The notes under the pieces were generated by a model. It had not been told where the DNA came from. It did not search any database and saw only the letters and a list, made by a program, of their open reading frames with translations. Of a stretch of DNA of 24,098 nucleotides, positions 8,231-16,696 are shown one piece after another (the stretch's first letter is position 1; each line of letters begins with the position of its first letter). The stretch comes from Christensenella sp. UBA3792 (GTDB lineage Bacteria; Bacillota; Clostridia; Christensenellales; CAG-138), in NCBI GenBank assembly GCA_002369195.1, contig DFEW01000073.1, positions 10,252 through 34,349 of the forward strand. Direction: 5' to 3'. The position numbers and the translations under genes are program-made.

Positions 8231-10183
8231 TTACTCCTTGATCTTTTCAAACACGGCGTTGGACCGGTTGAAATCGGCGTACTCGAAGATGTATTCCTTG
8301 CGCGACTGCACCTTGTCGCCCATCAGGACGGTAACGAGGTGCTCGACCTCCGCCGCGTCCTCGATCGTGACGCGCGTGAGCCGCCGCCGCTCCGGGTTCA
8401 TCGTCGTTTCCCACAGCTGTTCGGGGTTCATCTCGCCGAGACCCTTGTAGCGCTGCAGAGTGTAGTTCTTGCCGGAAATGCCGCGCATCGCCGCCTTCAG
8501 CGCCGGATCGTCGTAGCAGTAGATTGGCTGCTGATTCGCCTTCTGCACGCGGTAAAGCGGCGCCATGCCGATATAAACATGCCCTTCGGTGATCAGCGGG
8601 CGCATGTAGCGGTAGAAGAATGTCAGGAGGATCGCGCGGATGTGCGCGCCGTCCTGGTCCGCATCGGCAAGGATGATGATTTTGTTGTACTTCAGCGAGC
8701 TGATGTCGAAGTCGTCGCCGATGCCGGTGCCGAGCGCCGTGATGATCGAACGGAACTCGTCGTTCTGCAGCACCTGTTCGAGTCGCTTCTTTTCGACGTT
8801 CAGCGGCTTGCCGCGCAGCGGCAGGATCGCCTGAAACTTGCGGTCGCGTCCCTGCTTCGCGCTGCCGCCTGCCGAGTCGCCCTCGACGATGAACAGCTCG
8901 TTCAAAGAATAGTCCCTGCCGGTGCAGCTACTGAGCTTTCCGACCAGCGGCGCGTTTTCAAGCTTGCTTTTTTCACGCGCATTCTCCTTTGCCTTGCGCG
9001 CCGCGCTTCTCGCCTTCGCCGCCTTGACCGCTTTTTCCGCGATCAGGTTCGCGGTGTTCGCGTTCTTGAGGTTTTCGAGCCACGGTACGAGCGTCTGCTG
9101 CAGCACCGCTTCGACCGCCGGACGTGCCTCGGTGTTGCCGAGCTTCGTCTTGGTCTGTCCCTCGAACTGCACGGTGTGCATCTTCAGAGACAGCACCGCG
9201 GTCATGCCCTCGCGGAAATCCTCGCCCGCAAGCGATGGGTCCTTGTCCTTTAGGACGCCGTTTTTGCGGCAGTAGTCGTTGAAAATCTTCGTGATCGCCG
9301 CCTTGAAGCCGGTTTCATGCGTACCGCCCTCGGTCGTGGGAATGTTGTTCACGTACGACGCGATCGTCTCGGCGTACTCGTCGTTGTGCAGGATCGCGAC
9401 CTCCACGCGAATGCCGTTCGACTCGCCGGACAGGTGGATCGGCGGATCGTACAGCGCGTTTTTGTCCTCCTGAATGTAGCGCACAAAGTCCGAAAGCCCG
9501 CCGTCGTACTTGAATTCGGCGTGCTTCTGCTTGTCGCGGTTGTCGTCGAGCACGAGCTTGACCCCGCGATTCAGGTATGCAAGCTCGCGAAGCCGCTTCA
9601 TGACCACCGAATACTGCATGTCGATCGTCTCGAACACGCGATCGTCGGGCAGAAACGTCACGACCGTGCCCTGCTTGCGCGTGCGGCCGATCTCGGTCAG
9701 CGGGTACTTCGGCTTTCCGGAAACGATCTTGCCCTCCTCGTTCTCGACACTCTCGAACTCGATGCGGTATGCGCGGTTCTCGTGGTACACGTCGACCTGC
9801 ACCCAGCGCGACAGGGCATTGACGACCGACGCGCCGACGCCGTGCAGACCGCCCGAATACGAATACGCGGCGTTGCCGAACTTGCCGCCGGCGTGCAGCT
9901 GCGTAAAGACGACCTCAACGCCCGAAACGCCGAGCTTTTCATGGATGCCGACCGGAATGCCGCGCCCGTTGTCGCTGACGGTGACCGACCGGTCGCGGTT
10001 CAGCGTCACGGTAATCTCGTTCGCGTAGCCGTTCGCCGCTTCGTCGATCGAGTTGTCCACGATCTCCCAGAGCAGGTGATGCAGCCCGGGCAGACCGGTC
10101 GAGCCGATATACATGCCCGGACGCATGCGGACAGCGTCCAGCCCTTCCATGACGGTAATATTTTTGACGGAATATTCTTCCAT
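8231..10183 (-). CDS. Type IIA DNA topoisomerase subunit B (GyrB/ParE family)
   Basis: A 650-residue ATPase subunit, of the usual length for Gram-positive GyrB or ParE. The GHKL ATPase domain has EIVDNSIDEA (ATP and magnesium-binding Asn), DNGRGIPVG and SGGLHGVGASVVNALS. The Toprim domain has EGDSAGGSAKQGRDR and DADQDGAHI, and the C-terminus has QRYKGLGEMN. ATP binding closes the N-terminal gate and drives strand passage with subunit A, encoded 3 bases downstream. An in-frame ATG exists at 10213, but ATG 10183 has GGAGG at 10190-10194, 6 bases away, and starts with MEEYSVKNI as in the family. A promoter overlaps the longer version. The sequence reads slightly more like GyrB (ILPLRGKPLNVEK) than ParE. 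Confidence 0.93.
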   Translation of the reverse strand: MEEYSVKNITVMEGLDAVRMRPGMYIGSTGLPGLHHLLWEIVDNSIDEAANGYANEITVTLNRDRSVTVSDNGRGIPVGIHEKLGVSGVEVVFTQLHAGGKFGNAAYSYSGGLHGVGASVVNALSRWVQVDVYHENRAYRIEFESVENEEGKIVSGKPKYPLTEIGRTRKQGTVVTFLPDDRVFETIDMQYSVVMKRLRELAYLNRGVKLVLDDNRDKQKHAEFKYDGGLSDFVRYIQEDKNALYDPPIHLSGESNGIRVEVAILHNDEYAETIASYVNNIPTTEGGTHETGFKAAITKIFNDYCRKNGVLKDKDPSLAGEDFREGMTAVLSLKMHTVQFEGQTKTKLGNTEARPAVEAVLQQTLVPWLENLKNANTANLIAEKAVKAAKARSAARKAKENAREKSKLENAPLVGKLSSCTGRDYSLNELFIVEGDSAGGSAKQGRDRKFQAILPLRGKPLNVEKKRLEQVLQNDEFRSIITALGTGIGDDFDISSLKYNKIIILADADQDGAHIRAILLTFFYRYMRPLITEGHVYIGMAPLYRVQKANQQPIYCYDDPALKAAMRGISGKNYTLQRYKGLGEMNPEQLWETTMNPERRRLTRVTIEDAAEVEHLVTVLMGDKVQSRKEYIFEYADFNRSNAVFEKIKE

Positions 10184-10211
10184 ATGGTGCCTCCGAATTT
10201 CAATTCTATCC

Positions 10212-10220
10212 ATTATACCA
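10212..10220 (-). promoter_or_regulatory. Extended -10 promoter for topoisomerase operon
   Basis: The minus strand reads TGGTATAAT, a perfect extended -10 element (TGn-TATAAT; hexamer at 10212-10217). No good -35 hexamer is visible 17 bases upstream, which is usual for extended -10 promoters. The predicted start is near 10205, about 20 bases before the subunit B ATG. Confidence 0.6.
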
Positions 10221-10310
10221 CAAGATGTTGTGCCTGTGCCGTTTTTCGACGCCGTATTTACGTTTTATTCATATTTCATAGAAAATTCGCTTTTCTGACG
10301 CATTTGCATG

Positions 10311-10339
10311 GTGACAAGAATGCGCGATTGGTGTATAAT
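10311..10339 (+). promoter_or_regulatory. Promoter of the division and cell-wall cluster
   Basis: GTGACA (10311-10316, 5 of 6 to consensus) and a perfect TATAAT (10334-10339) are separated by 17 bases. The predicted start near 10346 leaves a leader of about 42 bases before rsmH. It diverges from the topoisomerase promoter about 95 bases away. Confidence 0.75.
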
Positions 10340-10387
10340 CTACTATGTATGTATATGTGGAAGTTTACCTTTCGAGAGAGGAGCTGT

Positions 10388-11350
10388 ATGGAAATCCGAT
10401 TCGCGCACACGCCGATCATGGTGGAGGACGTTCTGCACCTTCTTGCGCCAGAACGCGGCGGCATCTTTGTCGACGGAACGCTCGGCGGCGGCGGTCATGC
10501 CGAGGCGGTTTTGACGCGCCTTCCCGCGGACGGACGCCTTTACGGGATCGATCGCGACGACGACGCGCTGCGGGCGGCAGGTGAGCGGCTTGCGCCGTTC
10601 GGACATCGCTTCACGGCGATCAAGGGTAACTTCTTTGACATGAAAGCGCTGCTGCATGCGCAGGGCGTCGAACGGGTCGACGGGATCCTGCTCGATCTCG
10701 GCGTCAGCTCGTATCAGCTCGACGCGGCGGAGCGCGGCTTTTCGTACAAGCACGAGGCACCGCTCGACATGCGCATGGATCAGAGCGCGCCGCTGTCGGC
10801 GCGGGACGTGGTCAATGCGTGGCCGGAGGAGGAGCTGAAGCGCATTTTCTGGGAGTACGGCGAGGAGAAGTTCTCCGGCAGGATCGCGCACCGCATCGTC
10901 GAACAGCGCGCGGCCGGCGCGATCGAAACGACGACGGAGCTTGCCGCGCTGATCAAAGGCGCGATTCCCTCGAAGTTTCGCAACGAGGCGCAGCATCCGG
11001 CGCGCCGCTGTTTTCAGGCGATCCGCATCGCGGTCAACGGCGAGCTCGACGGGCTGGCGGATGCGATCGAAAGCGCGCACGACTTACTGAACGTCGGCGG
11101 ACGGCTTGCGGTCATCACCTTCCATTCGCTGGAGGACCGCATCGTCAAGAACGCGTTCCGCACGTTCGAAAACCCCTGCACCTGCCCGAAAACCGCGCCG
11201 GTGTGCATTTGCGGCAAAAAACCGACCGCACAGGTGCTGACGCGCCATCCGATCGTCGCTTCGGAGCAGGAACAGACCGAAAATTCACGCTCGACGTCCG
11301 CAAAGCTGCGGGCAATCGTGCGCATCGATCCCGATACGGGAACATATTGA
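10388..11350 (+). CDS. rsmH: 16S rRNA (cytosine1402-N4)-methyltransferase
   Basis: A 320-residue RsmH (MraW), which methylates N4 of C1402 in 16S rRNA using S-adenosylmethionine. Visible motifs are the SAM-binding VDGTLGGGGHAEAVL near the N-terminus, LDLGVSSYQLD, the RGFSYKHEAPLDMRMD block, and ITFHSLEDRIVK near the C-terminus. A GAGGAG site lies 4-5 bases before ATG 10388. The long open frame upstream of this ATG is not coding. It is the first gene of the cluster; the usual preceding mraZ is absent, as the upstream region holds only divergent promoters. ftsL follows after 18 bases. Confidence 0.96.
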   Translation: MEIRFAHTPIMVEDVLHLLAPERGGIFVDGTLGGGGHAEAVLTRLPADGRLYGIDRDDDALRAAGERLAPFGHRFTAIKGNFFDMKALLHAQGVERVDGILLDLGVSSYQLDAAERGFSYKHEAPLDMRMDQSAPLSARDVVNAWPEEELKRIFWEYGEEKFSGRIAHRIVEQRAAGAIETTTELAALIKGAIPSKFRNEAQHPARRCFQAIRIAVNGELDGLADAIESAHDLLNVGGRLAVITFHSLEDRIVKNAFRTFENPCTCPKTAPVCICGKKPTAQVLTRHPIVASEQEQTENSRSTSAKLRAIVRIDPDTGTY

Positions 11351-11368
11351 TTAGAAAGGAGCCGCGGC

Positions 11369-11887
11369 ATGGACGTCTCGTTCGACAGGGACCCACGCAA
11401 GATTCATAATCCGCAGACGCGCATTTTCTCGCCGACCCAGACGGGCACGCCCGCGCCGGTTCTGGAGGACGCGTCGATGCCCGTGCGTCCGCAGCCGACC
11501 AAGGAGGAACGCACCGCAAAAAAGACCCGCATGATCGTGCGGCTGTCCACGTCCTCGAAGGTGCTGATCCTGCTCTCGGTGTTCGCGATCGCCGCTACGG
11601 CGCTGCTTGCACTGTTCGGTTCGGCGGAGTACGCGCGCATCGTCAGCGATACGGCGACGGTCAATTCGGAAATCGAAACGTACAACGAACAGATTTCCCA
11701 GATTCGCAAGTCGCAAAGCTCGATGAACGACTTTGCCACGATCAACGAGATCTGCCGCAACCGCGGCATGACCATGAACTGGTACCGGGGAGACAGCGCA
11801 TCCGGCGCACCGGTCTCTTCGCCGGTATCCGGTAGCGCCGCGCCGCAGGCAACGCCCGCCGCGACGCCCGAAACAAACGGAGATTGA
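11369..11887 (+). CDS. ftsL: FtsL-like bitopic cell division protein
   Basis: A 172-residue bitopic membrane protein in the ftsL position between rsmH and the class B PBP gene. A basic cytoplasmic N-terminus (about 1-60) precedes one membrane segment (about 64-85), then a short predicted coiled coil (about 90-120) of the FtsL/DivIC kind, then a Pro/Thr/Ala/Ser-rich tail (about 140-172) that would lie outside the membrane. FtsL pairs with FtsQ/DivIB and DivIC and helps activate FtsW and its partner PBP. Sequence similarity within this family is very low, so the call rests on topology and position. AGAAAGGAG lies 8 bases ahead of the ATG; the stop is 4 bases before the next gene. Confidence 0.75.
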   Translation: MDVSFDRDPRKIHNPQTRIFSPTQTGTPAPVLEDASMPVRPQPTKEERTAKKTRMIVRLSTSSKVLILLSVFAIAATALLALFGSAEYARIVSDTATVNSEIETYNEQISQIRKSQSSMNDFATINEICRNRGMTMNWYRGDSASGAPVSSPVSGSAAPQATPAATPETNGD

Positions 11888-11891
11888 TTGC

Positions 11892-14201
11892 ATGAAATTG
11901 AACCGATCCGATGCCAAGCCGATCGCTGCCGGTACGAAGGTTCGCCGCAGCAGGAACGGTCGGGTTCGCATCGCACCGCAAAAAAGAAAACTGCTGGTCG
12001 CCATGCTGTTCGCAGGGCTTGCTTTCGCGCTCGTCATCGGCAAGCTGTTTGTCGTGTCGTTGGTGCAGGGCAAGGACTGGACGAACAAGGCGATGCGGCA
12101 ATGGACGCGCGTCGTGTCCTTAAAGGCGGAGCGCGGCAAGATCCTCGACCGCAACGGCACGGTGCTTGCCTCGTCGTACACGACATATCAGGTCTGCGTG
12201 AACCCGCAGAACATTCAGGCGAGCGACCGCGAGCGAATCGCGAACATCCTGTCGATGTATCTGGATCTCGATTATGACACCGTCTACGCGAAGATTCAGA
12301 AGAAGCGCAGGGTTGCCGTTTCCACGCCCGTGCCGACCCCGACGCCCGACCCGAACGCGGTCATCGACCCGAATCAGCCCGTCGCGACCGCGGACCCCGG
12401 CACGTATCAGGAAGTGCTGCTGTCGCAGGTCAAGATCAAGGACCAGGTCGATAAGGAAGTCATTTCGAAGCTCAACTCGATGCAGCTCGGCAGCGGCGTG
12501 AGCTACTATTCCGACGTCAAGCGCGACTATCCGGAGTCCGGCTACTACGCGCAGCTGATCGGGTTTACGAACATCGACGGCGACGGACAGACCGGCGTCG
12601 AGCTGACCTACAACAAGGAGCTTGCGGGAACCGACGGCTATCAAAAGACCGACACCGACCGCGACAACAATCCGGTTCCGGGCGGCGAGGAGGAGTACAT
12701 CGAATCGATCCCGGGCGCGAACGTCGTTTTGACGACGGACACGGGTCTGCAGGGCATTCTCGAAAATGCGCTTGAGGAGGCATGCTCGATCAACAACGCC
12801 AAGACCGCCTCGGGCGTGCTGCTCGATGCGAACACCGGCGCGATCCTGGCGATCGGCTCATATCCGAGCTTCGATTCCTCGAATCCGCCGCGTTCCGACG
12901 CAAAGACGCTGCTGGAGCTTTCGAAGAACCGCATCGTGACCGATACGTACGAGCCCGGCTCGACGTTCAAGGTCGTCACGCTCGCGGCGGCGCTCGAATC
13001 CGGCGCGGTCACGCTCGGCACCGAGTTCAACTGCAAGGGCTCGCTGACGATCAAGGGCGAAAAGATCAAGTGCTGGAAGAGCGGCGGTCACGGACGCGAA
13101 ACGCTGGCGGAAGCGGTGGCGAACAGCTGCAATCCGGCGTTTATGTCGATGGCGCTCAAGATGGGCATCGACACGTTTTACGACTACATCTTCAGGTTCG
13201 GTTTCGGCGAATCGACCGGCAGCGGCGTCATGGGCGAAACGAGCGGCACGGTCACGCACAAGAAGTACATCCGCGATGCGGACCTTGCGCGCATCGGTTT
13301 CGGACAGAGCGTCAGCTGCACCGGCATGCAGCTTGCGATGGCGTTCACCGCGTGCATCAACGGCGGCGAGCTGTTGAAGCCGTACGTCATTTCGGAGATC
13401 GTCGATCAGGACGGAATCGTGCTGCAAAGAAACGAGCGCACCGTCGTGCGGCAGGTGATTACGCCGTCGACGTCCGCTATGATCCGCTCGCTGCTGCGAA
13501 ACGTCGTCGAGCACGGCAGCGGCAAGAACGCGCAGGTTTACGGCTATTCGGTCGGCGGCAAGACGGGCACCTCGCAGAAGTACGAGGAGGACGGAAGCGT
13601 TTCGAAGACCAAGCTGATCGCGTCGTTCATCGGCTTCGCGCCGGTCGACGATCCGCAGTTCGTGTGCCTGATCATCGTCGACGAGCCGCAGGTGCCGCAG
13701 GTGTACGGCAGCACGGTCGCGGCGCCGTTCGTACAGGAAGTGCTGGCGAGTGCGCTCTCGTATACGGGCGTGCAGCCGGACAACGCAAACCAGTCGGTCA
13801 TGGTGCCGAACATCAAGGGACTGACCGTTTCGCAGGCGGCACGCATCTTAAAGGATGCGGGGCTCGAAGCGGTGTATCTCGAAGCGGAAGCGGATTCGAC
13901 GGTGGGCAATCAGTCGCCCGCGCCGAACACGGTGGTCGTGCGCGGCAGCACGGTGCTGCTGTATTCGACCGGCTATGCGTTCTTTGCGGAACTCAACGAG
14001 GAAGTCGAAATGGTTGAGGTGCCGGATGTGTACGGCAAGAACCGCATGGACGCGCTGGACACGCTGAAAAAAGCGGGACTCATCATGGACTACGATCGCC
14101 GCAGCTGTGCGGGAACCGTGTCGTATCAGGACGTGACGGCGGGCTTTAAGGTGCCGGTCGGGACGGTCGTGTACGTGTGGTTCGAAATCAAAGAAGATTA
14201 A
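11892..14201 (+). CDS. ftsI: Class B penicillin-binding protein with two PASTA domains (FtsI/PBP2B-like septal transpeptidase)
   Basis: A 769-residue septal transpeptidase that cross-links peptidoglycan with FtsW. A basic cytoplasmic tail (1-33) precedes one membrane segment (about 34-57). The pedestal domain starts with LKAERGKILDRNG (77-89). The transpeptidase domain has active-site Ser357 in STFK (357-360), SCN (412-414) and KTGT (557-560). Two PASTA domains follow at about 636-692 and 706-766. Between about 141 and 172 the pedestal contains a Pro/Thr-rich low-complexity segment not usual at this place. The PASTA pair resembles Bacillus PBP2B; SpoVD-type proteins are a possible alternative, since position alone does not separate them. 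GGAGA lies 9 bases ahead of ATG 11892, and ftsL ends 4 bases upstream. Confidence 0.94.
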   Translation: MKLNRSDAKPIAAGTKVRRSRNGRVRIAPQKRKLLVAMLFAGLAFALVIGKLFVVSLVQGKDWTNKAMRQWTRVVSLKAERGKILDRNGTVLASSYTTYQVCVNPQNIQASDRERIANILSMYLDLDYDTVYAKIQKKRRVAVSTPVPTPTPDPNAVIDPNQPVATADPGTYQEVLLSQVKIKDQVDKEVISKLNSMQLGSGVSYYSDVKRDYPESGYYAQLIGFTNIDGDGQTGVELTYNKELAGTDGYQKTDTDRDNNPVPGGEEEYIESIPGANVVLTTDTGLQGILENALEEACSINNAKTASGVLLDANTGAILAIGSYPSFDSSNPPRSDAKTLLELSKNRIVTDTYEPGSTFKVVTLAAALESGAVTLGTEFNCKGSLTIKGEKIKCWKSGGHGRETLAEAVANSCNPAFMSMALKMGIDTFYDYIFRFGFGESTGSGVMGETSGTVTHKKYIRDADLARIGFGQSVSCTGMQLAMAFTACINGGELLKPYVISEIVDQDGIVLQRNERTVVRQVITPSTSAMIRSLLRNVVEHGSGKNAQVYGYSVGGKTGTSQKYEEDGSVSKTKLIASFIGFAPVDDPQFVCLIIVDEPQVPQVYGSTVAAPFVQEVLASALSYTGVQPDNANQSVMVPNIKGLTVSQAARILKDAGLEAVYLEAEADSTVGNQSPAPNTVVVRGSTVLLYSTGYAFFAELNEEVEMVEVPDVYGKNRMDALDTLKKAGLIMDYDRRSCAGTVSYQDVTAGFKVPVGTVVYVWFEIKED

Positions 14202-14216
14202 GACAGGAGAAACGAT

Positions 14217-15650
14217 ATGCTGTTATCGAACATTGCCGCCGATCTCCGGCTGCCGGTCACCGGCGGCGACGCGGAGATCACTTCGGTCGAATACGATTCG
14301 CGAAAGGTCAGGGAAGGCAGTCTGTTCTGCTGCATGAAAGGGCTCGTTTCCGACGGGCACAACTTCGCCGCGCAGGCGGTGGAGAAGGGCGCAGCGGCGC
14401 TGATCGTCGAACACCTGCTGCCGCTCGACGTGCCGCAGGTCGTCGCGCCGGACGGACGCGTCGCGATGGCGCATGCCGCCGCCGCGTTCTACAACCACCC
14501 CGAGCGCGAGATGATCATGCTCGGCGTGACGGGCACGAACGGCAAGACGAGCACGACCTATATGGTCAAGTCGATCGCGGAGGCAGCCGGCAAAAAGGTG
14601 GGACTGATCGGCACGATCCACAACATGATCGGCGACGAGATGTTCGAAACCGGTCGCACGACGCCCGAATCGGCGGACCTGTTCGCGCTGCTGCGCCGCA
14701 TGGCGGACGAGCGCGTCGACCTCGTGATCATGGAGGTTTCGAGCCATGCGCTCGTGCAGGACCGCGTCGCAGGGATCCCGTTCCGCGTCGCGCTGTTCAC
14801 AAACCTCACGCAGGATCACCTCGATTATCACAAGACCTTCGATCATTATCTCGAAGCGAAAAAGCTGCTGTTCAAGCAGAGCGACCTCGCGATCGTCAAC
14901 ATCGACGACGCCTATGCCGAGCGCATGATGGACGGGCTTACGATCCCGATCAAGACGATGGGCATTCAGCACCGCGCGGACTACACGGCGCTCAACATCG
15001 ACATCCGCACCGACGGCGTGAGCTTCCATCTGCGCACCCCGAACGGCGAAGGTCCGGTGCGCATGCACATTTCCGGTCTGTTCTCGGTGTACAACGCGAT
15101 GGGCGCGGCGGCGATCACGCAGTCGATCGGCATCTCGTTTGCGGACATCCTGAAGGGACTTGAGTCGCTGTCCGGCGTATCGGGACGACTCCAGTCGGTG
15201 GATACGAACGGGCGTCCGTTCGCGGTGTACGTGGACTACGCGCACACGCCGGACGCGCTCGAAAATGTTTTGACCTCGGTTCGGCAGTTCGCAAAGGCGC
15301 GCGTCGTCAGTCTGTTCGGCTGCGGCGGCGACCGCGACCGCTCGAAGCGTCCGCTGATGGGCGAGATCGGCGGGCGGCACTCGGACTTTGTCGTCGTCAC
15401 GAGCGACAATCCGCGCACCGAAAACCCGGAGGACATCGTGCGCGCCGTGGAGCTCGGCGTGCAGAAGAGCGGCACGCCGTACCGGTCGATCATCAACCGC
15501 CGCGAGGCGATCGCCTTTGCGCTGTCGATGCTCGAAGCGGACGACATCCTTGTCATCGCGGGCAAGGGACACGAGAACTATCAGGAAATCAACGGCGTCA
15601 AGCACCATTTCGACGATCGCGAAATCGTCGAGGAGCTTTTGAAGAACTGA
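14217..15650 (+). CDS. murE: UDP-N-acetylmuramoyl-tripeptide synthetase (meso-diaminopimelate-adding)
   Basis: A 477-residue Mur ligase that adds the third residue to UDP-MurNAc-L-Ala-D-Glu, using ATP, in the cytoplasm. It has the P-loop GVTGTNGKTSTT (103-114), the conserved NLTQDHLDYH (196-205), the Lys-containing YLEAKKLLF (211-219; the carbamylated Lys position) and DNPR (397-400). The DNPR motif marks meso-diaminopimelate-adding MurE, as against lysine-adding enzymes. This gives the likely peptidoglycan type. AGGAGA lies 7 bases before the ATG. In most clusters murF follows; here mraY starts 1 base after the murE stop. Confidence 0.96.
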   Translation: MLLSNIAADLRLPVTGGDAEITSVEYDSRKVREGSLFCCMKGLVSDGHNFAAQAVEKGAAALIVEHLLPLDVPQVVAPDGRVAMAHAAAAFYNHPEREMIMLGVTGTNGKTSTTYMVKSIAEAAGKKVGLIGTIHNMIGDEMFETGRTTPESADLFALLRRMADERVDLVIMEVSSHALVQDRVAGIPFRVALFTNLTQDHLDYHKTFDHYLEAKKLLFKQSDLAIVNIDDAYAERMMDGLTIPIKTMGIQHRADYTALNIDIRTDGVSFHLRTPNGEGPVRMHISGLFSVYNAMGAAAITQSIGISFADILKGLESLSGVSGRLQSVDTNGRPFAVYVDYAHTPDALENVLTSVRQFAKARVVSLFGCGGDRDRSKRPLMGEIGGRHSDFVVVTSDNPRTENPEDIVRAVELGVQKSGTPYRSIINRREAIAFALSMLEADDILVIAGKGHENYQEINGVKHHFDDREIVEELLKN

Positions 15651-15651
15651 G

Positions 15652-16686
15652 ATGGACGGTATTGTTGTGAACTCGCTGCTCGCGCTGCTGACCGCATGCG
15701 GCGCGGCGGCACTTCTGGGTCCGCTTCTGATCCCGGTGCTGCACCGGCTCAAGTTCGGGCAGAACGTGCGCGACGACGGACCGCAGACGCATCTCAAGAA
15801 GCAGGACACGCCCACGATGGGCGGCGTAATCATCCTGATCGCGATCGTGCTTGCGACGCTGATCTTTGCGCGAAAGAACTACACGCTTGCAATCATAGCG
15901 CTGCTGATGGCGGTGCTGTTCGGGCTGATCGGGTTCTTCGACGACTTCATCAAGATCATGAAGAAGCGTTCGATGGGTCTTCGCGCATGGCAGAAGATCG
16001 CCGCGCAGTTCGTGCTGGCGCTGCTGTTTTCGCTGATTTTGTACTTTCACGCGCAGGTGGGCGGCACCGTATGGTTCGACCGGCTCGATCTCGGCGTATT
16101 TTTCATTCCGTTCGCGATGTTCGTGATCGTCGCGACGGTCAATTCGGTCAACCTGATCGACGGACTCGACGGGCTTTCGAGCTCCGTCACCGCGATCTAC
16201 GCGGGCGCGCTGGGGCTGATGCTGATCCTGTACGTTCTGACCTACGGTCACCGCGCGATCCTGACCCCCGAACAGACGGTTGCCGAGCAGAGCATGCTGT
16301 CCGGACTGTCCGGTCTGTCGGTGTTCGCGTTCGCGGTGTGCGGCGCGTGTCTCGGCTTTCTGGTGCACAACGCCTATCCCGCCAAGGTCTTTATGGGCGA
16401 TCTCGGCGCGTTCACGCTCGGCGGCGCGGTCTCGGCGATGGCGCTGCTCTCGCGTACGTCGCTGCTGCTGCCGCTGATGGGCATCATGTACGTCGCCTCG
16501 TCGGTGTCGGTCATTCTGCAGGTCGGCTCCTATAAGCTGCGGCACAAGCGCGTTTTCCGCATGGCGCCGCTGCATCACCACTTCGAGCTCGGCGGTACGC
16601 CGGAGACGAAGATCGTTTCGGTATACAGCGTGATCACCGCGGTCGCATCCGCGGCGGCGCTTTTGATTTTCTGGTTCTGCAAATAA
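15652..16686 (+). CDS. mraY: Phospho-N-acetylmuramoyl-pentapeptide-transferase
   Basis: A 344-residue polytopic membrane enzyme (about ten membrane segments) that transfers phospho-MurNAc-pentapeptide to undecaprenyl phosphate, forming lipid I. Signature blocks are RDDGPQTHLKKQDTPTMGG near residues 40-60, IGFFDDFIKI with the catalytic-region aspartates, NSVNLIDGLDGL, KVFMGDLGAFTLGG, and the HHHFEL motif near the C-terminus. The ATG follows the murE TGA by one base (TGAGATG), with no good separate ribosome-binding site nearby, so it is probably translated by reinitiation. murD follows after 10 bases. Confidence 0.97.
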   Translation: MDGIVVNSLLALLTACGAAALLGPLLIPVLHRLKFGQNVRDDGPQTHLKKQDTPTMGGVIILIAIVLATLIFARKNYTLAIIALLMAVLFGLIGFFDDFIKIMKKRSMGLRAWQKIAAQFVLALLFSLILYFHAQVGGTVWFDRLDLGVFFIPFAMFVIVATVNSVNLIDGLDGLSSSVTAIYAGALGLMLILYVLTYGHRAILTPEQTVAEQSMLSGLSGLSVFAFAVCGACLGFLVHNAYPAKVFMGDLGAFTLGGAVSAMALLSRTSLLLPLMGIMYVASSVSVILQVGSYKLRHKRVFRMAPLHHHFELGGTPETKIVSVYSVITAVASAAALLIFWFCK

Positions 16687-16696
16687 GGAGGATTGT

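Noticed and set aside
9317..10387. Upstream extension of the rsmH frame to 9317, which would give a 677-residue protein
   Set aside because: The extension runs antisense to the topoisomerase B gene and through both divergent promoters. RsmH starts normally at 10388 with a good ribosome-binding site.
14223..15833. A 536-codon minus-strand open frame opposite murE
   Set aside because: It is a shadow of murE with no motif of its own and crosses into mraY.
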